Origin: Micromonospora sp. NBC_01813
GTDB taxonomy: Bacteria > Actinomycetota > Actinomycetes > Mycobacteriales > Micromonosporaceae
Assembly: GCF_035917335.1 (NCBI RefSeq)
Contig: NZ_CP109067.1
Coordinates: 2,789,001-2,853,000 of the forward strand
DNA length: 64,000 nucleotides
Direction: 5' to 3'
Shown: piece by piece, positions 1 through 7,250 of the stretch
How positions within the stretch are numbered: position 1 is the first letter of the stretch
Layout: every line of letters starts with the position of its first letter
The notes under the pieces: model-generated
What the model was told of the DNA's origin: nothing
What the model saw: only the letters and a program-made list of their open reading frames with translations
Database searches by the model: none
Translations under genes and position numbers: made by a program

Positions 1-295
1 GGACCATCCGGTCGATGACCCACGCCTTGTGGTGCGCCCCGTCGTAGCCGCCGTGCTTGAATGCGATCGCCAGCGCCTCCGCGATCTGCGTCCGGGGGGC
101 GTCCGCGACCTGCACGTACTTGGCGCGGAAGACGTCGAGGCGAGCGCAGCCCGCCCCCATGGCGTCCGTCGCCAGTCCGTTGGTGTAATAGTTGACCCAC
201 CGGCCACCAGCGTCCACGGCGATACCGGTGACCGTGACGATGTGGTCCTCCCTGACCCAGACGCTGCCCTTCTCGGGCAGGGTGTGCCTGCTCAC
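1..295 (-). CDS. Phage protein of unknown function, 3' part outside window
   Basis: Ninety-eight codons are visible and the gene runs off the left edge. GTG start at 295-293 is preceded by AGGGAGA about 5 nt away and overlaps the TGA of the next upstream gene (GTGA). The visible end contains KHGGYDGAHHKAWVIDRMV, a style I associate with a small actinophage protein family without assigned function. It shows that the prophage continues left of base 1. Confidence 0.7.
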   Translation of the reverse strand, partial: MSRHTLPEKGSVWVREDHIVTVTGIAVDAGGRWVNYYTNGLATDAMGAGCARLDVFRAKYVQVADAPRTQIAEALAIAFKHGGYDGAHHKAWVIDRMV

Positions 296-477
296 TTCTC
301 TCCCTCGGTCACGGTCAGCTCCGCGAGCGCGTAGGCGCACGGCGAGCACATGAACAGACGGATCGGCCGGTGTCCGCCGACAACTGCGGTCGGAGTTTCG
401 ACCAGGACGAACTGGCCCTCATGGGCCCGGTTCGAGCACGCCATGTTGGCGCACCCTTCGAGCAACCGGGTCCTCAC
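292..477 (-). CDS. Small cysteine-rich phage protein
   Basis: 61 aa if the GTG at 477, which overlaps the preceding TGA, is used; an ATG at 444 is the alternative. The GTG start keeps an extra cysteine pair (CANMAC) that, with the later CSPC, could form a four-cysteine zinc site, so I prefer it. No enzymatic motif is seen. Translationally coupled to both neighbours. Confidence 0.65.
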   Translation of the reverse strand: MRTRLLEGCANMACSNRAHEGQFVLVETPTAVVGGHRPIRLFMCSPCAYALAELTVTEGEK

Positions 478-890
478 TCGGTGGCCTTGTTCCACGCCGC
501 GTAGACGCGGGCCTGGACGGCGGCGTCGTGCTCGGCGATCAGCCATGGCCGGGTGCCGTAGCTGGTCTCGTCACCCTGCCCGACGTAGCCAGCGAGCACG
601 CCGTCCCCCGGAAGGGTGCGCACGAGCTGGCGAAAGATGAGGCCGACATTGACGATCGTGTCGGGCAGCACCGTCGTTGGGCGACCGGCGTCCAGGTCGG
701 CCTCGGAGGCGAACACCAGCGCCGAGCACAGCATCTCGCCTTTGCCGTCTTCGATGGCAGGTAACTGCTCCCGGGGCTTCAGCGCGACGGCGAACGCGTC
801 CTTGAAGTCGACCGGGCGGAAGTAGTGCGCGCTGACGGCGCGCGGACTGACGAATCGAGTGTCGGTCATGGTCATCTCCTCTGTGCTCAT
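474..890 (-). CDS. Conserved-looking phage protein, unknown function
   Basis: 138 aa, acidic, no transmembrane segment and no recognised motif. ATG at 890 begins MSTEEMTMTD; a second ATG lies six codons in. The first ATG overlaps the end of the WhiB-like gene (stop at 887), so it is probably translated by coupling. No function is proposed. Confidence 0.65.
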   Translation of the reverse strand: MSTEEMTMTDTRFVSPRAVSAHYFRPVDFKDAFAVALKPREQLPAIEDGKGEMLCSALVFASEADLDAGRPTTVLPDTIVNVGLIFRQLVRTLPGDGVLAGYVGQGDETSYGTRPWLIAEHDAAVQARVYAAWNKATE

Positions 891-1393
891 GCTGCTGTCG
901 CTCGGCTCAGGTATCGCTGGAGGCTGCGACGTGAGATGCGCAGCTCCTCGGCGACTTCGTTCGGGGTGCGGCCAGCGGCCAACAGCTCGCGAGCCTGACT
1001 GGCACGCTGGTCGGCGCGGTCCCTCTGTACGACTGGGCCGCTCCGCTGCCCGGTCGACGCCGGCCTCGGGTTCTTTAGCAAGTTCTGCTTCAGTCGCGCG
1101 TTCCGGTTTCGATCGGCCACTCGCGACCTCTCGCGAGTGCGGACGACCCGTTCCACTTCGCGTGCGGCCTCCTCCCGCACCTCTGGGTCAGGGTGATGCT
1201 CGGCCATCCAGGCGTTGCGTTCTTCCGGCGTCTCGCCGCCCCATACGCCGTAGTGGTAGCCGCCTTCTCGGGCGGCCTCCCGGCAGTCGATCATCAACGG
1301 GCAGTTGAGACACAGCTCGACAGCCCTGCCGGCGGATTGAGCGCGGAAGAACAACTCCGCGCTCGACGGGTTGCACTGCCTGGACTTGTTCAT
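887..1393 (-). CDS. WhiB-family iron-sulfur regulator fused to a C-terminal helix-turn-helix
   Basis: 168 aa from the ATG at 1393, chosen because AAGGA lies 5 nt upstream; an ATG five codons earlier (1408) has a weaker site. The N-terminal half is WhiB-like: a lone Cys, then CLNCPLMIDC, giving the four cluster-binding cysteines, followed by GVWGG and PEERNAW. WhiB proteins bind a [4Fe-4S] cluster and act on the housekeeping sigma factor; phage TM4 WhiB affects septation and superinfection. Unusually, about 100 more residues follow, ending in NEVAEELRISRRSLQRYL, a clear HTH. It may be the DNA-binding regulator of this arm (inference). Confidence 0.85.
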   Translation of the reverse strand: MNKSRQCNPSSAELFFRAQSAGRAVELCLNCPLMIDCREAAREGGYHYGVWGGETPEERNAWMAEHHPDPEVREEAAREVERVVRTRERSRVADRNRNARLKQNLLKNPRPASTGQRSGPVVQRDRADQRASQARELLAAGRTPNEVAEELRISRRSLQRYLSRATAA

Positions 1394-1437
1394 GCCATTC
1401 CTTGCCATTTCTGGTGCTCGTAGGGTGTGGGTGGCTG

Positions 1438-2163
1438 TCAGCCGATGGCCTTCGTCGCTGACTGCTGGCCGAGCCGACTGGAGCCGATGTCCGCCTGCGA
1501 TCCGGCCCGCTGGCCGGCGCCGTAGCCGAGAACGGACACCTTCGGCCCCTTCAGTTCCTTGAGGTTCGAGTAGGCATCCTTGGCTCGGCCGATGGCCAAG
1601 GTCCTGCGGTCGGCGAGCACCATGGCGGTCGAGGTGGTGTTGCCGCCGACCTCCCGGACCGCCTGGTCGTTCGCCTCGGTCAGCCGTTCGCCCACCCGGT
1701 TGGCGAAGCCGCGGATCCACGCCTTCCGGTAGCCGACCAGCGTTTCGCCGAGCGGCACCCAGTTCACCGCGGCGACCCCTCGCACCGCCTGGATGAGCAG
1801 GCTGGCAAACAGCAGCTCGACCCGGTCGAGGTCACTGTCGGTGCCGAACATGTGCACCGGGTAGCTCCCGCCAGCGACCCGGGAGTGGCGCACGATGTAG
1901 ACGTTCAGCGGCACACTGACTCGGTGCAGCAGGACCGCCTTTTCCATGCCGTACGGGGCGGACACGGTCCGCATGCGGTCGACGACCGGCTCACGCTCGC
2001 TGTCCACCTTCTTGGCGTCCAGCAGGGCCTGGTCGATGCCGTACTTGGCGACCAGGGCCATCGCCATCCCGGCGTACGCCTCGGCCTCCTCCGGGGTGGC
2101 GGCGGGGTCTTCGGCCTTGGCGAGCAGCTTGCGGATCTTGTCGAGCATCGAGCTCTGACTCAC
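1438..2163 (-). CDS. DUF2786-domain protein
   Basis: 241 aa. GTG at 2163 is preceded by AAAGGGAAC; upstream in-frame codons are only the translated palindrome, so they are excluded. The N-terminus MLDKIRKLLAKAEDPAATPE followed by EAEAYAGMAMALVAKYGID is the DUF2786 signature common in actinobacteria and their phages. The rest is alpha-helical with no catalytic motif. A palindrome and a stoperator-like repeat lie just upstream, so this starts a transcription unit. Confidence 0.8.
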   Translation of the reverse strand: MSQSSMLDKIRKLLAKAEDPAATPEEAEAYAGMAMALVAKYGIDQALLDAKKVDSEREPVVDRMRTVSAPYGMEKAVLLHRVSVPLNVYIVRHSRVAGGSYPVHMFGTDSDLDRVELLFASLLIQAVRGVAAVNWVPLGETLVGYRKAWIRGFANRVGERLTEANDQAVREVGGNTTSTAMVLADRRTLAIGRAKDAYSNLKELKGPKVSVLGYGAGQRAGSQADIGSSRLGQQSATKAIG

Positions 2164-2171
2164 GAGTTCCC

Positions 2172-2184
2172 TTTCAAAATTGAA
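2172..2184 (-). promoter_or_regulatory. TTTCAAWWYTGAAA palindrome copy 1
   Basis: AT-rich inverted repeat 9 nt upstream of the DUF2786 gene start, next to its ribosome binding site. One of 13 copies. Confidence 0.75.
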
Positions 2185-2190
2185 GACAGG

Positions 2191-2205
2191 CTTCCTAGCA
2201 AGTGC
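2191..2205 (-). repeat. Stoperator-like repeat, minus orientation
   Basis: CTTCCTAGCAAGTGC (minus: GCACTTGCTAGGAAG), intergenic upstream of the DUF2786 gene. Confidence 0.75.
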
Positions 2206-2207
2206 GG

Positions 2208-2510
2208 TCAGTAGGCGCCGCACGGGACGACAGCGATCCCCGACGGCAGGGTAGTGAGGTCGCTGTTGCCCGCTTCCCAGATGCCCCGGCTGGTCACGAA
2301 CACCATGTAGCAGCCGCCACCCTTGGCTGCGTACCGAGTGACTGCCACGTTGCGGAACCCGTCCGGCATCCGGATGACCTGGGTGTTGCCGCCGTCGATG
2401 ATGTTGTCCGGCGTCGGCTCGGGTGCGTCGCCCTTGGGTGCCGCGCCGCAGCCGGCGACCGCCACCAGAGCGACGGCGACGAGCGCGGCGGCCATCGACT
2501 TCTTGAACAT
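2208..2510 (-). CDS. Small prophage lipoprotein
   Basis: 100 aa. ATG at 2510 has GAGAGGGA upstream. MFKKSMAAALVAVALVAVAGC is a lipoprotein signal peptide: Lys-rich start, hydrophobic core and lipobox VAGC, so the mature protein would be anchored outside the membrane. The mature part has two more cysteines (GGGCYM, VVPCGAY) that could form a disulfide. Prophage lipoproteins sometimes block superinfection; that role is only a guess here. Confidence 0.8.
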   Translation of the reverse strand: MFKKSMAAALVAVALVAVAGCGAAPKGDAPEPTPDNIIDGGNTQVIRMPDGFRNVAVTRYAAKGGGCYMVFVTSRGIWEAGNSDLTTLPSGIAVVPCGAY

Positions 2511-2521
2511 GCTGATCCCTC

Positions 2522-2752
2522 TCATCTGATCCGTGCTTTCACGATCGTGCAGTCCTGGAACGCCCTGTAGGTGTCCTGGACGAGGCGCCACAGTGCCTCC
2601 AGCTCCGCGTCCCGATCCCCCCTGTCGCTCGCCTCGCTCGCCACCATCAGTGATTCCTGGAACGCGGCAACCTCTTCCGCCGGCATCAGGTACACCCGGG
2701 GCAGCTCGGCCACCTGCTCCGGCGACAGGGCTTCCTTAGCAACCTTGGTCAT
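2522..2752 (-). CDS. Small phage protein carrying an in-frame repeat site
   Basis: 76 aa, helical, unknown. The start MTKVAKEALSPEQ encodes a stoperator-like repeat across codons 4-8. ATG overlaps the TGA of the gene before it (ATGA). Confidence 0.65.
   Translation of the reverse strand: MTKVAKEALSPEQVAELPRVYLMPAEEVAAFQESLMVASEASDRGDRDAELEALWRLVQDTYRAFQDCTIVKARIR
2731..2744 (-). repeat. Stoperator-like repeat, minus orientation
   Basis: Minus strand GGTTGCTAAGGAAG, coding VAKE at the start of the 76-aa gene. Confidence 0.7.
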
Positions 2753-3015
2753 GCGGCCTCGGTCCTTCCGTAGTTGTTCATCTCGTCAATGGCTTGCTGC
2801 GTCCACTCCGGGTGCGGGATCCCGGCCGCGCACATGCCACCGCAGTAGGGGCAGTGGTACTGCCCGATGGGTGCGCCCACGAGCTGCTGGGGATCCCACG
2901 GCCACGGGCACCGCTCCCCCAGCTCGTTCATCGGCGCCTCGACCCGGCCTTCCGGGCCGTCCCATGGCAGCGTGATGTCGACTGCATCCTTCGGGGCGAT
3001 CTCCGACCAGTGCAC
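2749..3015 (-). CDS. Phage zinc-ribbon-like protein
   Basis: 88 aa. A CPWPW block and QYHCPYCGGMC, a CxxC knuckle, suggest one zinc site. I recognise the general style of a widespread small actinophage protein with no known role. ATG at 3015. Confidence 0.7.
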   Translation of the reverse strand: MHWSEIAPKDAVDITLPWDGPEGRVEAPMNELGERCPWPWDPQQLVGAPIGQYHCPYCGGMCAAGIPHPEWTQQAIDEMNNYGRTEAA

Positions 3016-3300
3016 CTATGCCTCCTTGGTTGCGTCGACCCGGCGCACGGTCCACTCACCGTTCCGCTTCCGGCCCGCATCGAAGGTTGCGATCGGGGAG
3101 TCGTAGTTCCCCCACCGGTAGACGAACATCGTTGCGAGCGGGCGGCCGTTCGGAGCGTGCCAACCCGAGGGCAACCCGCCCGCTCCGCGCCCGTTGAGTC
3201 GGCGACGGAAGTACTCAGCCGCGGCCTTGACTGACACGAAGTCCTCCTCGAAGTGGGCCTTCGTCTTCCCCTGGAACGCGATCACCGCTTGCACAATCAC
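3016..3300 (-). CDS. Small phage protein, member 1 of a tandem paralogue pair
   Basis: 94 aa. It shares with the next gene the framework EDF-S-K-A-E-FRR-NG-GLP ... GEWTVR, plus a Y-x-x-G-x-YD-x-P block. Unknown function. The two copies abut, so a local duplication is likely. Start ATG at 3300. Confidence 0.7.
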   Translation of the reverse strand: MIVQAVIAFQGKTKAHFEEDFVSVKAAAEYFRRRLNGRGAGGLPSGWHAPNGRPLATMFVYRWGNYDSPIATFDAGRKRNGEWTVRRVDATKEA

Positions 3301-3303
3301 GCT

Positions 3304-3570
3304 TCAGTCCTCCTCTCGCACAGTCCACTCGCCGCGGCGGCGGCGGCCCACACTGTAGACCGCCATGGGGTAGTCATAGTCGCCCTGTTGGTAGATGAGC
3401 ATCGCGGCATCCGGGTGGCCGTCCGGCCCGCGCCCATCCATGGGCAACCCGTCATCGATCCCGTTGACCTGGCGGCGGAAGTGCTCGATCGCGTCCTTCG
3501 CCGACGAGAAGTCCTCCTCGTAGCTGATCGCGCCCGAAGCGTAAGACGTGATCGCCGCTCGCACGGTCAT
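3304..3570 (-). CDS. Small phage protein, member 2 of a tandem paralogue pair
   Basis: 88 aa from the ATG at 3570; a longer in-frame reading is the shadow of the next gene. Overlaps that gene's TGA. Ends RRRRGEWTVREED, matching GEWTVR of its neighbour. Confidence 0.7.
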   Translation of the reverse strand: MTVRAAITSYASGAISYEEDFSSAKDAIEHFRRQVNGIDDGLPMDGRGPDGHPDAAMLIYQQGDYDYPMAVYSVGRRRRGEWTVREED

Positions 3571-3854
3571 GCGGTCACCTCCCCCTCGGCCAACGCGGCG
3601 CGGAGCCGGCGAACCTCGGCGACCAGGGCGGGCACCAGAGCGTGAGCCTCGGCGATGAATCGGGTGTTCGCCTCGGCTCGTTCGCCATCGTGCTGCCGGG
3701 TCTGGCTGACGGTGACGACCCGCCGATTCCGACTGGCGGAGCGAACCACCGTGTAGCGGCCGGAGTACACCCCATCGATCTCCCTGGCGACGTGCCACGG
3801 CCCCTTGGTGGTGGCGGCAACCAGCCTGTCGATCTCTTCCAGGTTCAGATCCAT
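3567..3854 (-). CDS. Ead/Ea22-like phage protein
   Basis: 95 aa from the ATG at 3854, which has GGAG 6 nt upstream; two earlier in-frame ATGs (3866, 3902) lack a good site. MDLNLEEIDRLVAATTKGPW, then ANTRFIAEAHALVPALVAEV and RRLRAALAEGE, is the layout of the small 'ead/Ea22-like' proteins found in many phage accessory arms. No biochemical role is established. Confidence 0.65.
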   Translation of the reverse strand: MDLNLEEIDRLVAATTKGPWHVAREIDGVYSGRYTVVRSASRNRRVVTVSQTRQHDGERAEANTRFIAEAHALVPALVAEVRRLRAALAEGEVTA

Positions 3855-3870
3855 CCGAGTCTCCATCTCG

Positions 3871-4008
3871 TTAGTCGTGCCATCGGCACAGGATCGTGCC
3901 ACTGAACTTGCGCACCGACCGGTGCCCGATCAGCGGGCAGACGATCCGCTTGGAGAGCCAACACCGCAGCCGAGTGAGCGGCGGGTCGGGGATTTTCCAG
4001 TGATCCAT
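3871..4008 (-). CDS. 45-aa basic phage protein
   Basis: Short gene whose ATG (4008-4006) overlaps the TGA of the kinase gene by one base (TGATG). Sequence begins MDHWKIPDPPLTRLRCWLSK and is rich in Arg/Lys with three Cys and several His, so metal binding is possible. Coupling and codon use support it. Confidence 0.55.
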   Translation of the reverse strand: MDHWKIPDPPLTRLRCWLSKRIVCPLIGHRSVRKFSGTILCRWHD

Positions 4009-4934
4009 CAGAAGTTGCCCTCGGCGACCTGGAACACGGTCAGCCCCAGCGATCGCCACATCTCGACGACCGACTGCCGGTCGTCGAACACGCCGACCAC
4101 GTTGTAGTCGTTGCGGATGTGCCTGTTGAAGATCTCCAGCTTCATCGCCCAGTCCGGCCGGAAGTCGCTGGCCGCCCGCATGTGCAGCGCCGCGTACTGC
4201 ACGTCCAGGTGATCGACGAGCCACTTCTCGGTGGCCTCCCGGCAGCCATCGGTCCGGCCGGAGCAGAAGATGACCGCGTAGTTCTGCCCTTCGAGCGCCT
4301 CGACCGCCTCGATCACTGCGCGGTTCGGTCGGTCTTCGTGCACTCGCGACTCGTCGAACGGGTCCCGACTGCCCATCAGCGCCACCGTGCCGTCGATGTC
4401 GACGATGACCGCCTTCGGTTTGCTGGTGTCCGGGACGTACGGCTCCATCGACGTGGGTCGGGGTACCTCCAGCGGAATCGGCAGTGGGTACGGCCGACCG
4501 TGGATGAACCGCTGGTACATGTCGCGGATCACGGTGTGCCCGACGCAGTGAGGCGAAGGGCGCAGCATGTCGCGCTCCATGCACACCTCCGGCGACACGT
4601 CTGTCATGTCCCACACCTCGAACTCGGCGCGAGCCAGCGTCGCCAGCCGGCGCAGGTCCCGCACCGTGCGAGCCGGCAGGTTCGTGTCGTCGTTGATGAC
4701 GTCGATGCCGAGGCGCAGTAGCGCGCTGATGCTGGCGTTCCGCACCGCGATGATCGCCTTCTCGGTACCGCGCTGGTCCCGACCCTGCTTGATGTACGCG
4801 CCGTCGTGCGCCATCAGGCGCAGCGTGTCCCGGTTGACCCGGGCGCGGCGCGCCGGGTCCTCGGCCACCCACGCCAGCGCCCGTGAGCTTTTGCCCGAGC
4901 CGGGAAGTCCTCGGGTGACGATCAGCTTCGGCAT
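4008..4934 (-). CDS. Polynucleotide 5'-kinase / 3'-phosphatase (T4 Pnkp-like)
   Basis: 308 aa from the ATG at 4934 (GGGAGAG upstream). The N-terminal kinase domain starts MPKLIVTRGLPGSGKSS, a P-loop, with an RVNRDTLR lid-type motif. The C-terminal HAD phosphatase has VDIDGTVAL (nucleophile Asp) and later FDDRQSVV. This order equals T4 Pnkp, which heals 2',3'-cyclic-phosphate and 5'-OH RNA ends before ligation. Two ligase-family genes lie about 0.4-2 kb upstream in the same transcription direction, making an RNA-repair set. Confidence 0.9.
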   Translation of the reverse strand: MPKLIVTRGLPGSGKSSRALAWVAEDPARRARVNRDTLRLMAHDGAYIKQGRDQRGTEKAIIAVRNASISALLRLGIDVINDDTNLPARTVRDLRRLATLARAEFEVWDMTDVSPEVCMERDMLRPSPHCVGHTVIRDMYQRFIHGRPYPLPIPLEVPRPTSMEPYVPDTSKPKAVIVDIDGTVALMGSRDPFDESRVHEDRPNRAVIEAVEALEGQNYAVIFCSGRTDGCREATEKWLVDHLDVQYAALHMRAASDFRPDWAMKLEIFNRHIRNDYNVVGVFDDRQSVVEMWRSLGLTVFQVAEGNF

Positions 4935-5116
4935 CAGTTGCTCTCCCAGTATTCGTAGTCGCGGCGGACGACCTTCGGCCACCGCGTGAGCGCGTACTCC
5001 AGTGCGTCTTGCAGTCGTGCGATCTCGCTGTCGTTCGAGTCCCCGTGGGTGGCCTGGTCGGCACTGTCGACCAGGGACTGCATCTGCTTGTTGGCCTCGC
5101 GGGCGGCCTTGCTCAC
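4934..5116 (-). CDS. 60-aa helical phage protein
   Basis: MSKAAREANKQMQSLVDSAD start; acidic, probably helical. Its stop overlaps the kinase start (TGATG) and its start overlaps the preceding stop (ATGA). Unknown function. Confidence 0.6.
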   Translation of the reverse strand: MSKAAREANKQMQSLVDSADQATHGDSNDSEIARLQDALEYALTRWPKVVRRDYEYWESN

Positions 5117-5325
5117 CCGTCCACCCCCGGCGCGTCCGGCGGTGCCGGCCTCTCCATCGGCATCCAGTGCGTCACCTGGACGTCGAGGTCGTTGGCCAGG
5201 CGGTAGAAGGTGGAGCCGGCGTGGTAGCCGATGTCAACCTCGCCGTCGTCTTCGACGATCCATACCGACTCCCCCAGTGGGGGCGCGGGTTCACCGCGCC
5301 CCCGGTCGTACTCCCGCCAGCTCAT
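5113..5325 (-). CDS. DUF551-like small protein
   Basis: 70 aa from the ATG at 5325. VWIVEDDGEVDIGYH and the end VTHWMPMERPAPP resemble the short DUF551 domain of phage proteins, which ends in a THWMPLPEPP-type motif. Function unknown. Confidence 0.6.
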   Translation of the reverse strand: MSWREYDRGRGEPAPPLGESVWIVEDDGEVDIGYHAGSTFYRLANDLDVQVTHWMPMERPAPPDAPGVDG

Positions 5326-5876
5326 GCGTCCACCTCGATTCCGAACCTCGCCCGGAACACGGTCCAGCCAGGGCCGCCGAAGATCAGGACGCCCTCCGGC
5401 TCCATGAACCCGGGGGCCGCCATCGAGCCGTTGCACCGCAGGTGCTCAATGGCCTCCTGGACCATGAACACGGTGAACGCGCCCTCGTAGAGCATCGGTA
5501 GGGGCTGGATGCCGATCTCGGGAGCCGACACCTGCCGCTTCGGGTGCAGCGGCGTCCACCGCCGCTCCGAGAGCCCGTAGTTCCGGTTGATCCCGGCGCC
5601 CCACCATTCGCCGTAGTGGCGACCCGGGCCGAGCAGTTCCACCAGCGCTTCGGCCTCCGCGCTGACCCACTCGGCGAACCCGTAGTGATCGTTGTCCACG
5701 GTGAGGACGCGGTTGCGCGACTGCGCGCCCACAAGCCAGCCCGAGCCCCGCTGCTCGATGTAGACGCAGCAGTTCGCGCCATCGATCAGCTCGGTCACGG
5801 TCATGTGGCGTGGCAGCGACTGTGGCGAAGCGTGCCGAGCGACCTCGAAGTCGTCTTCCTTAGCAAGTGTGATCAT
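5322..5876 (-). CDS. RNA-ligase-like protein lacking the catalytic lysine
   Basis: 184 aa, short for a ligase. VTELIDGANCCVYI aligns with motif I of nucleotidyltransferase ligases (KxDG), but Leu replaces Lys (codon CTG). AQSRNRVL, FAEWV and GEWWGAGINRNYGL match the blocks that follow motif I in phage RNA-ligase-domain proteins. Without the lysine it should not form a lysyl-AMP adduct, so it may be an RNA-binding partner or a decayed paralogue. Its start codons MITLAKEDD contain a stoperator-like repeat, and it overlaps the true ligase gene by 4 nt. Confidence 0.7.
   Translation of the reverse strand: MITLAKEDDFEVARHASPQSLPRHMTVTELIDGANCCVYIEQRGSGWLVGAQSRNRVLTVDNDHYGFAEWVSAEAEALVELLGPGRHYGEWWGAGINRNYGLSERRWTPLHPKRQVSAPEIGIQPLPMLYEGAFTVFMVQEAIEHLRCNGSMAAPGFMEPEGVLIFGGPGWTVFRARFGIEVDA
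5855..5869 (-). repeat. Stoperator-like repeat, minus orientation
   Basis: Minus ACTTGCTAAGGAAG, codons 4-8 (LAKED) of the ligase-like gene. Confidence 0.75.
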
Positions 5877-7147
5877 GCTGCAACCTCCATCTCCACGCTC
5901 TCCATGTCCTCGACGCCCTGGTCGAGGAGTTTCGTCTCGTGTCGCAGGAACTCCGGCGACTTCGCCTTGACCACGGTCGGCGTAATGCCCTCCACCCGCA
6001 GGCAGATGCCCTCGTCGACCATGTCCCCGTCCGTCGGCAGCGCCGCCGAGTACTCGTCGGCGTACCGCACGTCCATGAACTCCTGGACCAGCTCCTCGCT
6101 CGCCCACAGGGCCACCTTCAGCTCCGGCACCACGTGCAGGCCGACGTTGGCGCAGAATTCCTTGAGTGCGGTCCATGACAGGTCGACGGCCTGCCCGTCC
6201 GGGTTGACCGTGACCACCCGATAGACGTACAGCCGCGCCGTGCCCACCGGCAGGCGGTAGGTGTAGCCCCGCTGAATCGGCATGTCGGTGTCCGGCACCC
6301 ACCCGATGACTTCGCCGTAGACCAGGAAGCCCTTCGGCAGCGCGCCCTTGAGCTGCTGCCCGATCTGCGAGTACAGGTCGGTGCCGTAGAAGTCGTGACC
6401 CGACGGGCTATCCGGGTCCTTGACCACGTTGCGGCTGCCGTAGATGTACGCCCATTCCTGCTGCTGCACCTGGGCGCCGAAGAACCTCGCGATCCGGTCC
6501 CGCCACGTGAGCTTGCGCGCCACCAGCGTGTGGCCGACCCGCAGGCTGGTCCCGTGCAGCTTCTGCGTGATCACCACGTCCCCGTCCGCGAGCGTGATCA
6601 GCTCCGGTGCCCGGAAGAAGGACGTGGTGTCGAAGTGCTTCGGGAACAGCTTCTCGTCGACACGCGGCTCCCCCACCTTCTTCGGCTGGTTGCTGGGACC
6701 GCGCCCGCTCGACTGCCGCACGACGTACTTGCGGCATACCTCGCGACCATCGATCGCGTCGAACGTGTCGCCCTCGTTGAGCTGGGTGACGTCGATGCCG
6801 AGGTAGGCCAGGCTGCTCAGCGGCATCGCCAGGGCGTCCGACCGGTGACCCCGGAACTTGAGCGCCTTCACCCGGCGGTTGTTCTCCAGGTACCCCTTCT
6901 TCTCGGGGTCGGCGTTCAGCTCGGCGTGCCGGTGCAGGCTGTTCGCCGCCGCGTACTCCAGGCTGAGCTGGGTCTCCGCACCGAAGACGACGACCAGGTC
7001 GTCAACCTGCGTGTCCTTCGAGACGATCGCCTGAAAGCCGAGCAGCGGCAGGCCCACGACGTTGTCGCAGTTGGCCAGCTGGTTGATGCGTCGGACGCGG
7101 ACCACGGTCGCCGCGTAGTTGACGTTCTCGGGGGTGTTGAGCTTCAC
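5873..7147 (-). CDS. RNA ligase with intact motif I
   Basis: 424 aa, GTG start at 7147 with AAAGGGA upstream. ITQKLHGTSLRVG is motif I of an RNA ligase (KxHGTS form); GEVIGW and the later DEGICLRVEG and VVKAKSPEFL fit motifs IIIa, IV and V (catalytic VKxKS-like). An N-terminal OB-like region precedes it, as in Deinococcus-type Rnl5 ligases, though the exact family is uncertain. It would seal RNA nicks after end healing by the Pnkp-like enzyme encoded downstream. Confidence 0.8.
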   Translation of the reverse strand: MKLNTPENVNYAATVVRVRRINQLANCDNVVGLPLLGFQAIVSKDTQVDDLVVVFGAETQLSLEYAAANSLHRHAELNADPEKKGYLENNRRVKALKFRGHRSDALAMPLSSLAYLGIDVTQLNEGDTFDAIDGREVCRKYVVRQSSGRGPSNQPKKVGEPRVDEKLFPKHFDTTSFFRAPELITLADGDVVITQKLHGTSLRVGHTLVARKLTWRDRIARFFGAQVQQQEWAYIYGSRNVVKDPDSPSGHDFYGTDLYSQIGQQLKGALPKGFLVYGEVIGWVPDTDMPIQRGYTYRLPVGTARLYVYRVVTVNPDGQAVDLSWTALKEFCANVGLHVVPELKVALWASEELVQEFMDVRYADEYSAALPTDGDMVDEGICLRVEGITPTVVKAKSPEFLRHETKLLDQGVEDMESVEMEVAA

Positions 7148-7166
7148 GCCATTCCCTTTCGTCGCG

Positions 7167-7181
7167 TTTCAGTTTTGAAAT
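7167..7181 (-). promoter_or_regulatory. TTTCAAWWYTGAAA palindrome copy 2
   Basis: 20 nt upstream of the RNA ligase start; preceded by a hairpin at 7204-7235. Confidence 0.75.
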
Positions 7182-7203
7182 CCACCGGCCATACCGGGGT
7201 GGC

Positions 7204-7235
7204 GGTCGCCGGGCATAAGGAATCGCCCGGCGGCC
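7204..7235 (-). terminator. Probable terminator hairpin
   Basis: GGTCGCCGGGC / GCCCGGCGGCC, 11-bp stem with one mismatch and a 10-nt loop, just after the stop of the upstream gene and before the palindrome of the ligase unit. No U-tract, as is common in actinobacteria. Confidence 0.55.
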
Positions 7236-7250
7236 ACCATCAGGGCACGA

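Noticed and set aside
859-1308. Plus-strand open frames opposite the WhiB-like gene
   Set aside because: Arg/Ser-rich shadow readings of a high-GC minus-strand gene, no ribosome site or family.
3871-5064. A 397-codon minus-strand open frame across the kinase gene
   Set aside because: Arg/Ala/Gly-rich shadow; only its last 45 codons (3871-4008) have a coupled start and were kept as a small gene.
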